Shown piece by piece: positions 16,767 to 25,709 of a stretch of 64,000 bases of DNA (position 1 is the first letter of the stretch; every line of letters starts with the position of its first letter). Below the pieces are notes generated by a model. That model was not told where the DNA came from. It did not search any database and was given only the letters and a program-made list of their open reading frames with translations. Position numbers and translations under genes: made by a program. The stretch is from the NCBI RefSeq assembly GCF_000308475.2, contig NZ_BAFT02000038.1:1-64000 (forward strand), given 5' to 3'. Source of the stretch: Nocardia brasiliensis NBRC 14402. Lineage in GTDB: Bacteria; Actinomycetota; Actinomycetes; Mycobacteriales; Mycobacteriaceae.

Positions 16767-19700
16767 TCAGGCTTCCGTGGGTGACCCGCTGCCTGGGGAG
16801 GCAGCCTCCTTAGGGTCGCCGGGGGAAGCCGGCTTTTCGGTTGCGGGTGCTGCGGCCTTTTTCGCGGGGGTCTTCTTTGCAGCGGCAGTCTTCTTTGCGC
16901 CTGCGGTCTTCTTAGCTGCGCCAGCCGATTTGGTCGCGCCCGCAGTCTTGGTCGCGCCGGTGGTTTCGGCGGCAGCGGTTGTTTTGGCCGCACCCGCCGT
17001 GGACTTCTTTGCCGCAGTGGTCTTCTTCGCTGCGGCCGTCTTCTTGGCGGCACCGGTCGACTTCGCTGCACCGGTCGACTTGGCCGCCGCCGCAGACTTG
17101 GCCGCAGCCGCGGACTCGGCTGCGGCGGGTGCCGCGGCCGCGCCGGATTCGCCCGCCGATGTGGCGGCACCTGTCGCGGTCGCTTTCTTTGCCGCTGTCT
17201 TCTTCGCCGCGGCAGTCTTTTTGGCCGGGGTCGCCTTCCGTGCAGTTCCCGTCGCCGTGGTCTTCTTCGCCGCCGCGGCCTTGCGGGGGGCACGCCCACC
17301 CGCGGTCTTCTTCGCAGCCGCCGCACCACCGGCCGCCACAGCCGCACCGCCGGCCACGGCAGCAGTCGCCGCCTCGGGCGTACCGGAAACATCCGAGCCC
17401 GTAGCTTTTTCAGCGCCATCGGCTTCCGCGGAGGATTCCGCGGCCACAGCCGCACCGGGCTCAGTCGCCGCGTCACCAGTCACCGCGACAGGGTCCGCGG
17501 CGTGCGGGTCGGTACCAGCTGCCGACGCCGAAACGGTCTCCGCGCCGGACTCGGCAGGGATGGCCGCCTCCGCGGTATCCACCGCGTTCTGCCCGGTGGC
17601 TGTCTCGGTAGATGCCGCCGAAACCGATTCGGCGACAGCAGCTTCAGCCGCATCAGTGCCGGTCTCAGCGAGGCCGACACCGTTCTTTGCCGCAGCAACC
17701 GCAGGTTCGGTGCGGTCGGCTCCCGACCCTTCGCCCTCACCCGCGACACTCTCAGCGGGAACGTCCGCCGCAGCGACCTGCAATGGCTCGGCAGCCGCGT
17801 CCGCGACATCGGACTCGGTCGCGGAGGCCGAACCATTTTCCGTCGCAACCTCTTTGACGGGCGCATCCGTGACGGCGGTCGAACCCGACTCGGTCGAAGC
17901 CGCACCGTTCTCCGCCCCAGCCGTGGGCGAAGCAGCCACCGCGGCATCAGGTCCGGCGGTGCCATTGGCCGACACACGTTCGGTGACAGCCGCTTCGGGT
18001 GCGACGGCTACCGGCTCTGTCGGCTCGGCTGCGGAAGCCGCTTCTGCCGAGACCGTTTCGGCACCAGCATCGGGTTCCGTTTCGGGCTCGGTCACTGCGG
18101 TTTCCGCGGCTGACGCGACGGCGGCAGCGTCGACCGGGACGTCTTCGGCGAAGGCTTCTTCGAGTTTGGCGAGCGCGGCGGCTTTGGCCGAATCGACCTC
18201 GGGGACGACCTTTTCGGTCACGGCGGTGGATGCCTCGGTGGGCTTCACCTCGGCGACGGGCTCGTCCGCTGGGGCGGCATCCGCGTCCGGCACCACCGCG
18301 ACCGAATCCGAATCGGCGACACTCGCCGCCGGGGCGACCGCGGCCGCATCCTGTGCCGAATCCGCTTCGGCGACAGTATCTTCCGCCGAGAACGCGGCAA
18401 CGTCCACCGCTTCTTCGGAGACGACCGCCGCGGCAGCCGCCTCGAGGGAGGGAAGCTCGCCGAGGTCGATGTCCTCGACCAGGCTGACGCCGGGGATGGC
18501 GTCGAGGAGCTGGCGGGTGTAGAGGTCGGACGGGGTGGAGAGGACCTTCTCGACCGGGCCCTGTTCGACGACCTTGCCGTTGCGCATGACGAGGACGTCG
18601 TGCGCGATGGCCCGCACGACCGCGAGGTCGTGCGAGATGAACAGGTAGCTGACGCCGAGCTGCTGTTGCAGCGAGGACAGCAGGGTCAGGATCTGGTCCT
18701 GCACGAGCACGTCCAGCGCGGACACGGCTTCGTCGCAGACCACCAGCGGCGATCCGACGGCCAGCGCGCGGGCGATGGCCACGCGCTGACGCTGCCCGCC
18801 GGACAGCTCGTTGGGATACCGGTGCGCCACCGCCACGGGCAGCGCGACCTGTTCGAGCAGCTCGGCGACCCGCGCCCGCCGGGACGCGCGATCGCCGACC
18901 CCGAAGGCCCGCAAGGGCTCGGCGATCAGCTTTTCGACGGTCCACATCGGGTCGAGCGAGGCGTACGGGTCCTGGAACACCGGCTGCATGGCGCGCCGCG
19001 CGGCCCGCAGTTGCGCACCGCGCAGCCCGCCGAGTTCGGCGCCGTCCAAGCGCACGGTGCCGGCGGTCACCGGCACCAGGCCGAGCACCATCCGCGCGGT
19101 CGTGGTCTTGCCCGACCCCGATTCGCCGACGATCGCCGTGGTGCGCCCGCGCTCGATCGTGAACGACACGTCGTCCACCGCTTTGAGCACCCCGCCGCGC
19201 CCGCGGATCCGGTACTCCTTGCTGATGTGTGAGACCTCCAGGATCGGAGAACTCTTGGCGGACTTGCCGGTTGGCGCGGAACCATTGCGCGCGGCGGCGG
19301 CGCCGTCGGCGAGCGCGGCCGCCGGATCTTCGGCCGCCTCGTCGGTGTCCACGCTGCCGACTGCGACGCCCTCATCGCGCCGCGGTCCGATCAGCGCGGG
19401 CGCGGCCGCGACCAATCGCTGCGTGTACTCCTCTTGCGGTTCGGTCAGCACCTGCCGGGCCGGTCCGGTCTCGACGATCCGCCCGTCCGACATCACGATG
19501 ACCCGGTCGGCTCGCTCGGCGGCCAGCCCGAGGTCGTGGGTCACCAGCAGCAGCGCGGTGCCGAGTTCCTGGGTCAGTTTCTCCAGGTGGTCCAGGATCT
19601 GCCGCTGCACGGTGACGTCCAGGGCCGAGGTCGGCTCGTCGGCGATGAGCAGGTCCGGCCGGCAGGCCAGGCCGATCGCGATCAGTGCGCGCTGGCGCAT

Positions 19701-20213
19701 ACCGCCGGAGAACTCGTGCGGGTACTGCCGGGCGCGGCGCGCGGGTTCGGGCAGCCCGGCTTGGCCGAGCAGTTCGATGGCCCGCCCCTTCGCCTCGCGA
19801 CGCGAGCAGAGCCGGTGTGCCAGCAGGGTTTCCGACACCTGGCGACCGACCCGCGACACCGGGTTCAGGTTCGACATGGGGTCCTGCGGGACGAGGCCGA
19901 TCTCGCGCCCGCGCAGCTTGCGTAGTCGCTTCTCGTCGGCGTGCGTGATGTCCTCGCCGCGCCACCGCAGGGTGCCGCCGGTGACCCGGCCCGCGCCGGG
20001 CAGCAGACCCATGATCGCGTGTGCCAGTGTCGATTTCCCCGAGCCGGACGCGCCGACCACGGCGACCCGCTCGCCCGGCTGGATGACCAGGTCCGCGCCG
20101 TGCACGGCGGTCGTGTCCCCGAAGGCCACGCGCAGTGCACTGACCTCGAGTAGTGGCCCACCCGTCACCCGACCGCCGCCCCTCATGGAATCGCTTCGCG
20201 ATGCTGTTGTCAT
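16767..20213 (-). CDS. Fused double ABC ATPase (oligopeptide/glutathione importer) with histone-H1-like C-terminal tail
   Basis: The 1148-residue product powers peptide import. The first ABC domain has Walker A GASGSGKS at 54-61, signature SGGM at 169-172, Walker B LLIADEP and switch His226. The second has Walker A GESGSGKT at 363-370, signature LSGGQ at 470-474 and CDEAVSALD, where Ala replaces the usual Pro. After about residue 585 the remaining half is low complexity. About 586-963 is acidic and Ala/Glu/Asp/Val-rich. About 964-1148 consists of AAKKTA-type repeats like histone H1 or the mycobacterial HU tail. The E. coli relative GsiA has only the 2 x ABC part (about 620 aa). Twelve bases separate it from the OppC-type permease. 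Confidence 0.92.
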   Translation of the reverse strand: MTTASRSDSMRGGGRVTGGPLLEVSALRVAFGDTTAVHGADLVIQPGERVAVVGASGSGKSTLAHAIMGLLPGAGRVTGGTLRWRGEDITHADEKRLRKLRGREIGLVPQDPMSNLNPVSRVGRQVSETLLAHRLCSRREAKGRAIELLGQAGLPEPARRARQYPHEFSGGMRQRALIAIGLACRPDLLIADEPTSALDVTVQRQILDHLEKLTQELGTALLLVTHDLGLAAERADRVIVMSDGRIVETGPARQVLTEPQEEYTQRLVAAAPALIGPRRDEGVAVGSVDTDEAAEDPAAALADGAAAARNGSAPTGKSAKSSPILEVSHISKEYRIRGRGGVLKAVDDVSFTIERGRTTAIVGESGSGKTTTARMVLGLVPVTAGTVRLDGAELGGLRGAQLRAARRAMQPVFQDPYASLDPMWTVEKLIAEPLRAFGVGDRASRRARVAELLEQVALPVAVAHRYPNELSGGQRQRVAIARALAVGSPLVVCDEAVSALDVLVQDQILTLLSSLQQQLGVSYLFISHDLAVVRAIAHDVLVMRNGKVVEQGPVEKVLSTPSDLYTRQLLDAIPGVSLVEDIDLGELPSLEAAAAAVVSEEAVDVAAFSAEDTVAEADSAQDAAAVAPAASVADSDSVAVVPDADAAPADEPVAEVKPTEASTAVTEKVVPEVDSAKAAALAKLEEAFAEDVPVDAAAVASAAETAVTEPETEPDAGAETVSAEAASAAEPTEPVAVAPEAAVTERVSANGTAGPDAAVAASPTAGAENGAASTESGSTAVTDAPVKEVATENGSASATESDVADAAAEPLQVAAADVPAESVAGEGEGSGADRTEPAVAAAKNGVGLAETGTDAAEAAVAESVSAASTETATGQNAVDTAEAAIPAESGAETVSASAAGTDPHAADPVAVTGDAATEPGAAVAAESSAEADGAEKATGSDVSGTPEAATAAVAGGAAVAAGGAAAAKKTAGGRAPRKAAAAKKTTATGTARKATPAKKTAAAKKTAAKKATATGAATSAGESGAAAAPAAAESAAAAKSAAAAKSTGAAKSTGAAKKTAAAKKTTAAKKSTAGAAKTTAAAETTGATKTAGATKSAGAAKKTAGAKKTAAAKKTPAKKAAAPATEKPASPGDPKEAASPGSGSPTEA

Positions 20214-20225
20214 AGTCGTTTTCCC

Positions 20226-21137
20226 TCAGCGCCTTGTCTTCGGGTCGAGCGCGTCCCGCAGGGCGTCGCCGAAGAGGTTGAATCCCAAGCAGATGATCGC
20301 CAGTGCCACACCGGGGAAGATGCCGGGCCACGGCGTGCGGAGCAGGTACTGCTGCGCGTCCGACAGCATGATGCCCAGGCTCGGCGCGGGCGGTTTGATG
20401 CCGAGCCCGAGGAACGACAGGATCGCCTCGCCGAGCACCGCGGTCGGCATGATCACCGTGGCCTGCACGATGATCGGGGCCAGCGAGTTGGGCAGGATGT
20501 GCTGACCGAGGATGCGCAGCGGCCCGACGTGCATGGCCTGGGCGGCGAGCACGAAGTCGGTTTCCTTGAGCCGCAACGTTTCCGCGCGCACCACCCGCAT
20601 CATCACCGGCACCTGCGCGATGCCGAGCGCGATCGCCGCGTCGGTGAGTCCGCCGCCGTTGATGGCGGTGAGCCCCACCGCCAGGATGACGAACGGGAAC
20701 GCGAGCAGCACGTCGGAGACGCGCGAGAGCACCATGTCGAACCCGCGCCAGTACCCGGCGAGCAGGCCGAACGGCACGCCGATGACCACCGCGCACAGCA
20801 CCGAGAGCACGCCGACCTCGAGCGAGGCGCGGGTGCCGTAGAGCACGCGGGACAGGATGTCGCGGCCGAGATCGTCGGTGCCCAAAGCGAATCCGACGGT
20901 GCCGGGCTGCTGGAACGGGGTCGAGAAGTGCACCTCGGCGGGCGAGTACGGGGCGAGCAGCGGCGCGAACACGCCGACGAAGATCACGATCAGCAGCAGC
21001 ACCGCGCCGACCATGCCGAGCGGGTTGCCCCACAGCTGGCGCAGCACGCGTCCGCGCACCGCGGTCAACGGGGGGGTCGCCACGGCGGGCGCGGGCCCGG
21101 TGTCGGTGACGGTGGGGCGGGGTTCGGTGACTGTCAT
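20226..21137 (-). CDS. ABC transporter permease, OppC/DppC type
   Basis: This 303-residue permease has an N-terminal cytosolic Pro/Thr-rich stretch, six predicted membrane segments beginning with GMVGAVLLLIVIFVGVFAPLL near 45, and the OppC hallmark PFQQPGTVGFALGTDDLGRDILSRVLYG. The EAA loop MHVGPLRILGQHILPNSLAPIIV contacts the ATPase. Its ATG overlaps the stop of the OppB-type gene by four bases (ATGA), so the two permease subunits are translationally coupled and expected to form a heterodimer. Confidence 0.93.
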   Translation of the reverse strand: MTVTEPRPTVTDTGPAPAVATPPLTAVRGRVLRQLWGNPLGMVGAVLLLIVIFVGVFAPLLAPYSPAEVHFSTPFQQPGTVGFALGTDDLGRDILSRVLYGTRASLEVGVLSVLCAVVIGVPFGLLAGYWRGFDMVLSRVSDVLLAFPFVILAVGLTAINGGGLTDAAIALGIAQVPVMMRVVRAETLRLKETDFVLAAQAMHVGPLRILGQHILPNSLAPIIVQATVIMPTAVLGEAILSFLGLGIKPPAPSLGIMLSDAQQYLLRTPWPGIFPGVALAIICLGFNLFGDALRDALDPKTRR

Positions 21138-22090
21138 TGCGCCCTCCCGGACACTCGAACGCGGGGGTCGATCACCGTGTACAGCACGTCGACCAGCAGA
21201 TTGATCACGATGTAGGCGGCGGCGATGACCAGCACGACCGCCTGGATCACCGGGTAGTCGCGGGTGAACACCGAGTCGAGGGTGAGCTTGCCCATGCCGG
21301 GCAGGCTGAAGATGCGTTCGGTGACGACCGCACCCGCGATGAGCCCGCCGAGCTGCAGGCCGACGATGGTGGTCACCACGATCAGGCTGTTGCGCAGGCC
21401 GAAGCGGAAGATCACCGCGCCGCGGCCCAGGCCCTTGGCCCGCGCCGTGCGCACGAAGTCGGCGGTGAGCGTCTCCACCATGGACGAGCGGGTCTGGCGC
21501 TGCACCACCGCCGCGTGCGCGAGGCCCAGGATCAGCGCGGGCAGGGTCAAGAAGTAGATGCCGCGCAGCGGATGTTCCAGTGGGGACACGTATCCCGAGG
21601 CCGGGAACCAGTTCAGCTGCACCGAGAGGTACAGCACGGCGAGGATGCCGACCCAGAAGGTGGGCACCGACAGGGCGACCAGGGAGAAGCCGTTGGCGGC
21701 CCACTCCGGCCAGCGGCCTCGGTACACCGCAGCGATCACGCCGCCGATCACGCCGGCCAGCACCGCGATGAGCATCGCGTACACGGCCAGCTGGAAGGTC
21801 ACCGGCAGGGTGGTGCCGATCATGTCGCGCACGGGGGTGCCGGTGCGGATCGAACGTCCGAAATCACCGGTGGCCGAATGTTTCACGAACTCGAGGTATT
21901 GCACGAACACCGATTTGTCCAAGCCGAGATCGGCGCGAACCGCGGCGATGGCCTCCGGATTCGCGTCCTCGCCCGCCATCGTGGTGGCCGGATCGCCGGG
22001 CAGCGCCCGCACGCCGACGAAGACCACCATCGAGGCGAGCACCAGCGTGACGGCGGACTGCCATAGCCGATGGAACACGTACTGCAGCAT
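21134..22090 (-). CDS. ABC transporter permease, OppB/DppB type
   Basis: This 318-residue inner-membrane permease has the OppB opening MLQYVFHRLWQSAVTLVLAS, the extracytoplasmic loop LPGDPATTMAGEDANPEAI, and an EAA loop RTARAKGLGRGAVIFRFGLRN. Six membrane segments are visible. It lies 6 bases downstream of the first binding-protein gene and overlaps the OppC gene by 4 bases, consistent with one operon from the Ntn hydrolase or binding proteins through the ATPase. Confidence 0.93.
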   Translation of the reverse strand: MLQYVFHRLWQSAVTLVLASMVVFVGVRALPGDPATTMAGEDANPEAIAAVRADLGLDKSVFVQYLEFVKHSATGDFGRSIRTGTPVRDMIGTTLPVTFQLAVYAMLIAVLAGVIGGVIAAVYRGRWPEWAANGFSLVALSVPTFWVGILAVLYLSVQLNWFPASGYVSPLEHPLRGIYFLTLPALILGLAHAAVVQRQTRSSMVETLTADFVRTARAKGLGRGAVIFRFGLRNSLIVVTTIVGLQLGGLIAGAVVTERIFSLPGMGKLTLDSVFTRDYPVIQAVVLVIAAAYIVINLLVDVLYTVIDPRVRVSGRAQ

Positions 22091-22096
22091 GGGTTT

Positions 22097-23728
22097 TCAG
22101 CCCTTCCGATCAGCGACGTATGCGGCCTTGCCAAGCCGCACCGTGCCGTCGGCGTATACCTCGATGCCGGTCACCCAGGTCGAGTGCACGGTGAGGTTAC
22201 GCAGACGGTAGGTGTAGATATAGGGGTTCTCTCGCTGGATGAGCCGTACCGCCTGCTCGTACAGCGCGCCGCGTTGCGCGGCGCTGGTGCTGTGCGCGGC
22301 CCAGCCGAGCAGATCGTCCAGGGTCGAGGAGTTGAATCCGCTGTAGTTACCGGATGAACCGGTGGTCAGGAAGCGAGAAGTGTTGCCGTCCGGGTCGAGT
22401 CGGCCCGACCAGCCGAGGTAGAGGATTTCGTAGGTGCCCTTCTTCTGGGCGTCCAGCATGCTGGAGTATTCGGCGGGCACGAGCTTGAGGTCGAAGCCGC
22501 CCTCCGCGACGACCGCGCGCATCTCCTGGGCGTACTCGAGCTGATCGGCGACGTTCATCACCTGCATCGTCACCGGGTACGGAATCTGCACGCCGGCTTC
22601 GGCGAGCAGCTCGCGCGAGCGCTGCGGATCGAAGGTCGGGCAGACCGTGCTCGCCTTGGTGGCGTAGGAGGTGCGCGGCGCGATCGGGGTACACGCGGGC
22701 TCGTACCAGTTGTGGAACGCCTTGTCGACCAGCGCTTCCCGGTTGATGCTCAGCGAAAGCGCCTGCCGCACCTTGGCATCGCGCGCGATCGGGGTGTTGA
22801 TCTGCTTGACCGGCTTGCCCGCGCCGTCGACATTGCCGATGTTGATATAGAGCCCTTGGAAACCGAACGATCCCGATTGCAGCACCCGCAGCTGCGGCAT
22901 TTTCGACAAAGCGTCGATATCGTCCGGGGACATCGTGTCGGCGACCTGGATGTCACCGGCGCGCAGGCTCTGCGCGCGCATCTTGGCATCGGGCATGATC
23001 CGGTAGGTGATGCTGTCGAAGTGCACGTTCTTCGCGTCGTAGTACAGCGGGTCGCGGGTGACGGCGATCGAGGTCTGCGGTACCCGCTTGACGAACTTGA
23101 ACGGCCCGACGCAGACCGGGTTGTCGCCGAAGTTGTTGCCCGCCTCCTTCAACGCGGCGGGCGACATGATCATGCCCGCGCGGTCGGCCAGCGCCGCGGT
23201 GATCGGCGCGAACGGCTGGTGATACCGGATCACCACGTGCGAGGAATCCTCGGTGTCGATCTCGCTGATCGGGCCCATCTCACCGGTGCGCTGCGAACCC
23301 GGCATCGTGAGATGACGCTCCAGGCTGGTCTTCACCGCGGCGGCGTTGAACGGTGTGCCGTCGGCGAATTCGATGCCGGTGCGCACCGGAATGGTCACCG
23401 ACAAGCCGTCCGGGGAGATGGTCGGCAGCGCGGTCGCCAACTGCGGCACCAGATTTCCGGAGGAATCGTTGTCGTAGAGCTTCTCGCAGATCGTGCTCAT
23501 CACGTAGCGCATGTAGAGCGAGCTGGACGTGGTCGGATCGAGCTTGTCCGGATCGTTCGACAGACCCATGATGAGGTCGCCACCCTCGCGGACCGGCTGT
23601 GAGCCGACCGGCGTGCCGTAATCGTCGACGTGCGTGACGATCGGGGTGACGGGTTGCGGCGATGCACAGGACGCGAGCGCGACGGCTACCACGCCGAGGA
23701 TCGCCATCCGTGTGAAGCGAGCGAGCAT
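22097..23728 (-). CDS. Extracellular solute-binding lipoprotein, family 5 (copy 1)
   Basis: This 543-residue SBP_bac_5 lipoprotein has a signal peptide ending in lipobox LASC with lipidated Cys21, followed by a disordered linker. Family landmarks are EGGDLIMGLSNDPDKLDP near 48-65 and FADGTPFNAAAVKTSLERH. It should capture peptides outside the membrane and hand them to the adjacent permeases. It is clearly paralogous to the next gene upstream: the first 8 residues are identical and most motifs are shared. The ribosome site before the ATG at 23728 is weak. Confidence 0.93.
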   Translation of the reverse strand: MLARFTRMAILGVVAVALASCASPQPVTPIVTHVDDYGTPVGSQPVREGGDLIMGLSNDPDKLDPTTSSSLYMRYVMSTICEKLYDNDSSGNLVPQLATALPTISPDGLSVTIPVRTGIEFADGTPFNAAAVKTSLERHLTMPGSQRTGEMGPISEIDTEDSSHVVIRYHQPFAPITAALADRAGMIMSPAALKEAGNNFGDNPVCVGPFKFVKRVPQTSIAVTRDPLYYDAKNVHFDSITYRIMPDAKMRAQSLRAGDIQVADTMSPDDIDALSKMPQLRVLQSGSFGFQGLYINIGNVDGAGKPVKQINTPIARDAKVRQALSLSINREALVDKAFHNWYEPACTPIAPRTSYATKASTVCPTFDPQRSRELLAEAGVQIPYPVTMQVMNVADQLEYAQEMRAVVAEGGFDLKLVPAEYSSMLDAQKKGTYEILYLGWSGRLDPDGNTSRFLTTGSSGNYSGFNSSTLDDLLGWAAHSTSAAQRGALYEQAVRLIQRENPYIYTYRLRNLTVHSTWVTGIEVYADGTVRLGKAAYVADRKG

Positions 23729-23846
23729 GCGCTACAAGATACTTCACCTTGTTGCACTTTTCTCACCCTCTATTCCTTTTTGTACATTGTTCTCATTATG
23801 GTCATCGGATGAAATCGGCCGAGCCGAAAAGAATGGTACGGAAAAC

Positions 23847-23872
23847 AGCGATCCGGCGTTTGCCGGACCGCT
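23847..23872 (-). terminator. Hairpin terminator between the two binding-protein genes
   Basis: On the reverse strand an 11-bp stem (AGCGGTCCGGC, loop AAAC, GCCGGATCGCT, one G-U pair) is followed by GTTTTCC. It lies 43 bases after the stop of the upstream copy and is a diverged duplicate of the hairpin at 25661-25695. Confidence 0.7.
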
Positions 23873-23914
23873 ATTCCTGAAACAGGTGAAGCTAGCGTCC
23901 CCCGATTCGACTGT

Positions 23915-25549
23915 TCAGCTTTTCCCGCCCGCGACGAAGGCGGCCTTGCCGAGCCGCACCACGCCGTCCTGGTACGCCTCGATGCCGGTCACCTGCTTCG
24001 AATGCACCGTCAGCACGCGGATGCGATAGGTGTAGACGTACGGGTTGTCCTGCTGGATCAGCGCGGTCGTCTTGCCGTACAGCTCGGCGCGCTGCGCGGG
24101 ATCGGTACTGCGCGCGGCCTTTCCGAACAACTCGTCCAGCTCGGGATTGCTGTATCCGGCGTAATTGCCGTTCGAGCCGGTGGTGAGGAATTTCGTGATG
24201 TTCGCGTCCGGGTCGAGCCGGCCCGACCAGCCCAGGTACAGGATCTCGTAGGTACCGCGCTTCTGTACGTCGAGCAGGGTCGCGTATTCGGTGGGCACGA
24301 TCTTCAGATCGAAGCCGCCCTCGGCCAGGCTCGCCTGCCAGGCCTGCGCGTAGCGCAACTGATCCGGGGTGTTGGTGACCTGCATGGTCACCGTGTACGG
24401 CAGTTGCACGCCCGCCTCGGTCAGCAGCTGCTTGGCCCGCTCCGGATCGTAGGCGGGGCAGGCGATCCCGGCCTCGGTCGCGTAGGTGCTGCCCGGCACG
24501 ATGCCTGAGCAGGCCGGTTCGAACCAGTTGTTGAAGACGGTGTCCACCAGCGTCTTCCGGTCGGTGGCCAGCGAGAACGCCTGGCGGATCCGCGGGTCCT
24601 TCGCGATCGGGGTATCGATCTGCTTGGTCGGCTTGCCCACGCCGTCGACATTGCCGATATTGATGTAGGCGCCGTAGAAACCGAGTGAACCCGATTGCAG
24701 CAGCCGCAGATCCGGGTCCTTGGCCAACGCGTCCACGTCCTGCGGCGAGATCGTGTCGGCGACCTGGATATCGCCCGAACGCAGGTTCGCCGCACGGATA
24801 TTGGCGTCGGTGATGATCCGGTAGGTGACCTTGTCCAGGCGCACCTTCTTCGCGTCGTAGTACAGCGGGTCGCGGACCACCTCGATGGAAGTCTGCGGCA
24901 CCCGCTTGACGAACTTGAACGGCCCGACGCAGACCGGGTGATCGGCGAAGTTCTTGCCCTCGTCCTCGGCCAGCGCGGCGGGCGACATGATCATGCCCGC
25001 GCGGTCGGCCAGCGCGGCGGTGAACGGCGCGAACGGCTTCTTGAACTTGACCACCACGTGCGCCGGATCGGCCACCTCGATGGCCGCGATCGGCCCCATT
25101 TCGCTGGCTCGCTGTGAGGTTTTCATCGTCTGGTGCCGCTGCAGGCTGGTCTGCACGGCGGCGGCGTCGAACGGTGTGCCGTCGGCGAATTGGATGCCGG
25201 TGCGCACCGGGATGGTGACGGTGAGGCCGTCCTCGGAGATGGTCGGCAGGGCGGTCGCCAGCTGCGGCACCAGCTTGCCGGCCGAGTCGTTGTCGTAGAG
25301 CTTCTCGCAGATCGAGCTCATGACATAGCGGGTGTAGAGGGAGCTGGAGGTGGTCGGGTCGAGCTTGTCGGGTTCGTTGGACAGGCCCATCACCAGGGCA
25401 CCGCCGTCGCGGACCTGCTGCGTACCCACGGGCGTGCCGAAATCGTCTGTATGCGTTGCGGTTCCAGCGGGATGCTGTACCGGTGCGCAGGAAGCGAGCG
25501 CGGCGGCGGTGACGCCGAGCACGATCATCCGTGTGAAGCGAGCGAGCAT
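23915..25549 (-). CDS. Extracellular solute-binding lipoprotein, family 5 (copy 2)
   Basis: This 544-residue paralogue of the gene at 22097 has the same signal peptide layout (MLARFTRM..., lipobox LASC, Cys21) and the same ligand-domain landmarks (RDGGALVMGLSNEPDKLDP, FADGTPFDAAAVQTSLQRH). Two binding proteins sharing one permease usually widen the peptide range. Differences concentrate in the ligand-facing lobes, for example FKKPFAPFTAAL here against YHQPFAPITAAL in copy 1. The 150 bases upstream are also duplicated, so both genes probably keep similar control signals. Confidence 0.93.
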   Translation of the reverse strand: MLARFTRMIVLGVTAAALASCAPVQHPAGTATHTDDFGTPVGTQQVRDGGALVMGLSNEPDKLDPTTSSSLYTRYVMSSICEKLYDNDSAGKLVPQLATALPTISEDGLTVTIPVRTGIQFADGTPFDAAAVQTSLQRHQTMKTSQRASEMGPIAAIEVADPAHVVVKFKKPFAPFTAALADRAGMIMSPAALAEDEGKNFADHPVCVGPFKFVKRVPQTSIEVVRDPLYYDAKKVRLDKVTYRIITDANIRAANLRSGDIQVADTISPQDVDALAKDPDLRLLQSGSLGFYGAYINIGNVDGVGKPTKQIDTPIAKDPRIRQAFSLATDRKTLVDTVFNNWFEPACSGIVPGSTYATEAGIACPAYDPERAKQLLTEAGVQLPYTVTMQVTNTPDQLRYAQAWQASLAEGGFDLKIVPTEYATLLDVQKRGTYEILYLGWSGRLDPDANITKFLTTGSNGNYAGYSNPELDELFGKAARSTDPAQRAELYGKTTALIQQDNPYVYTYRIRVLTVHSKQVTGIEAYQDGVVRLGKAAFVAGGKS

Positions 25550-25660
25550 GCGCTACAAGATACTTCAATACGCCGAATTTTTCGCACCCACCATTCCTTT
25601 TCGTACATTGTTCTCCCAGCGGTAGCGGCGGGAAACCACGCGGGCGAAAGAATGGCACGA

Positions 25661-25695
25661 AAAATAGCGGTCCGGCTGTGCCGGACCGCTATTTT
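25661..25695 (-). terminator. Strong rho-independent terminator after the GGT-family gene
   Basis: A perfect 16-bp stem (AAAATAGCGGTCCGGC against its complement, 3-base loop) lies 15 bases downstream of the Ntn-hydrolase stop. On the reverse strand it ends in ATTTTTCG, giving a U run. It separates that gene from the binding proteins, so they may be transcribed partly independently. Confidence 0.85.
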
Positions 25696-25709
25696 CATGA
25701 CGTGTTGAG

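Noticed and set aside
16777..18522. A 581-codon open frame antisense to the ABC ATPase tail
   Set aside because: It is the mirror image of the Ala-rich repeats; composition is pure Ala/Ser/Val/Thr with no domain and no ribosome site.
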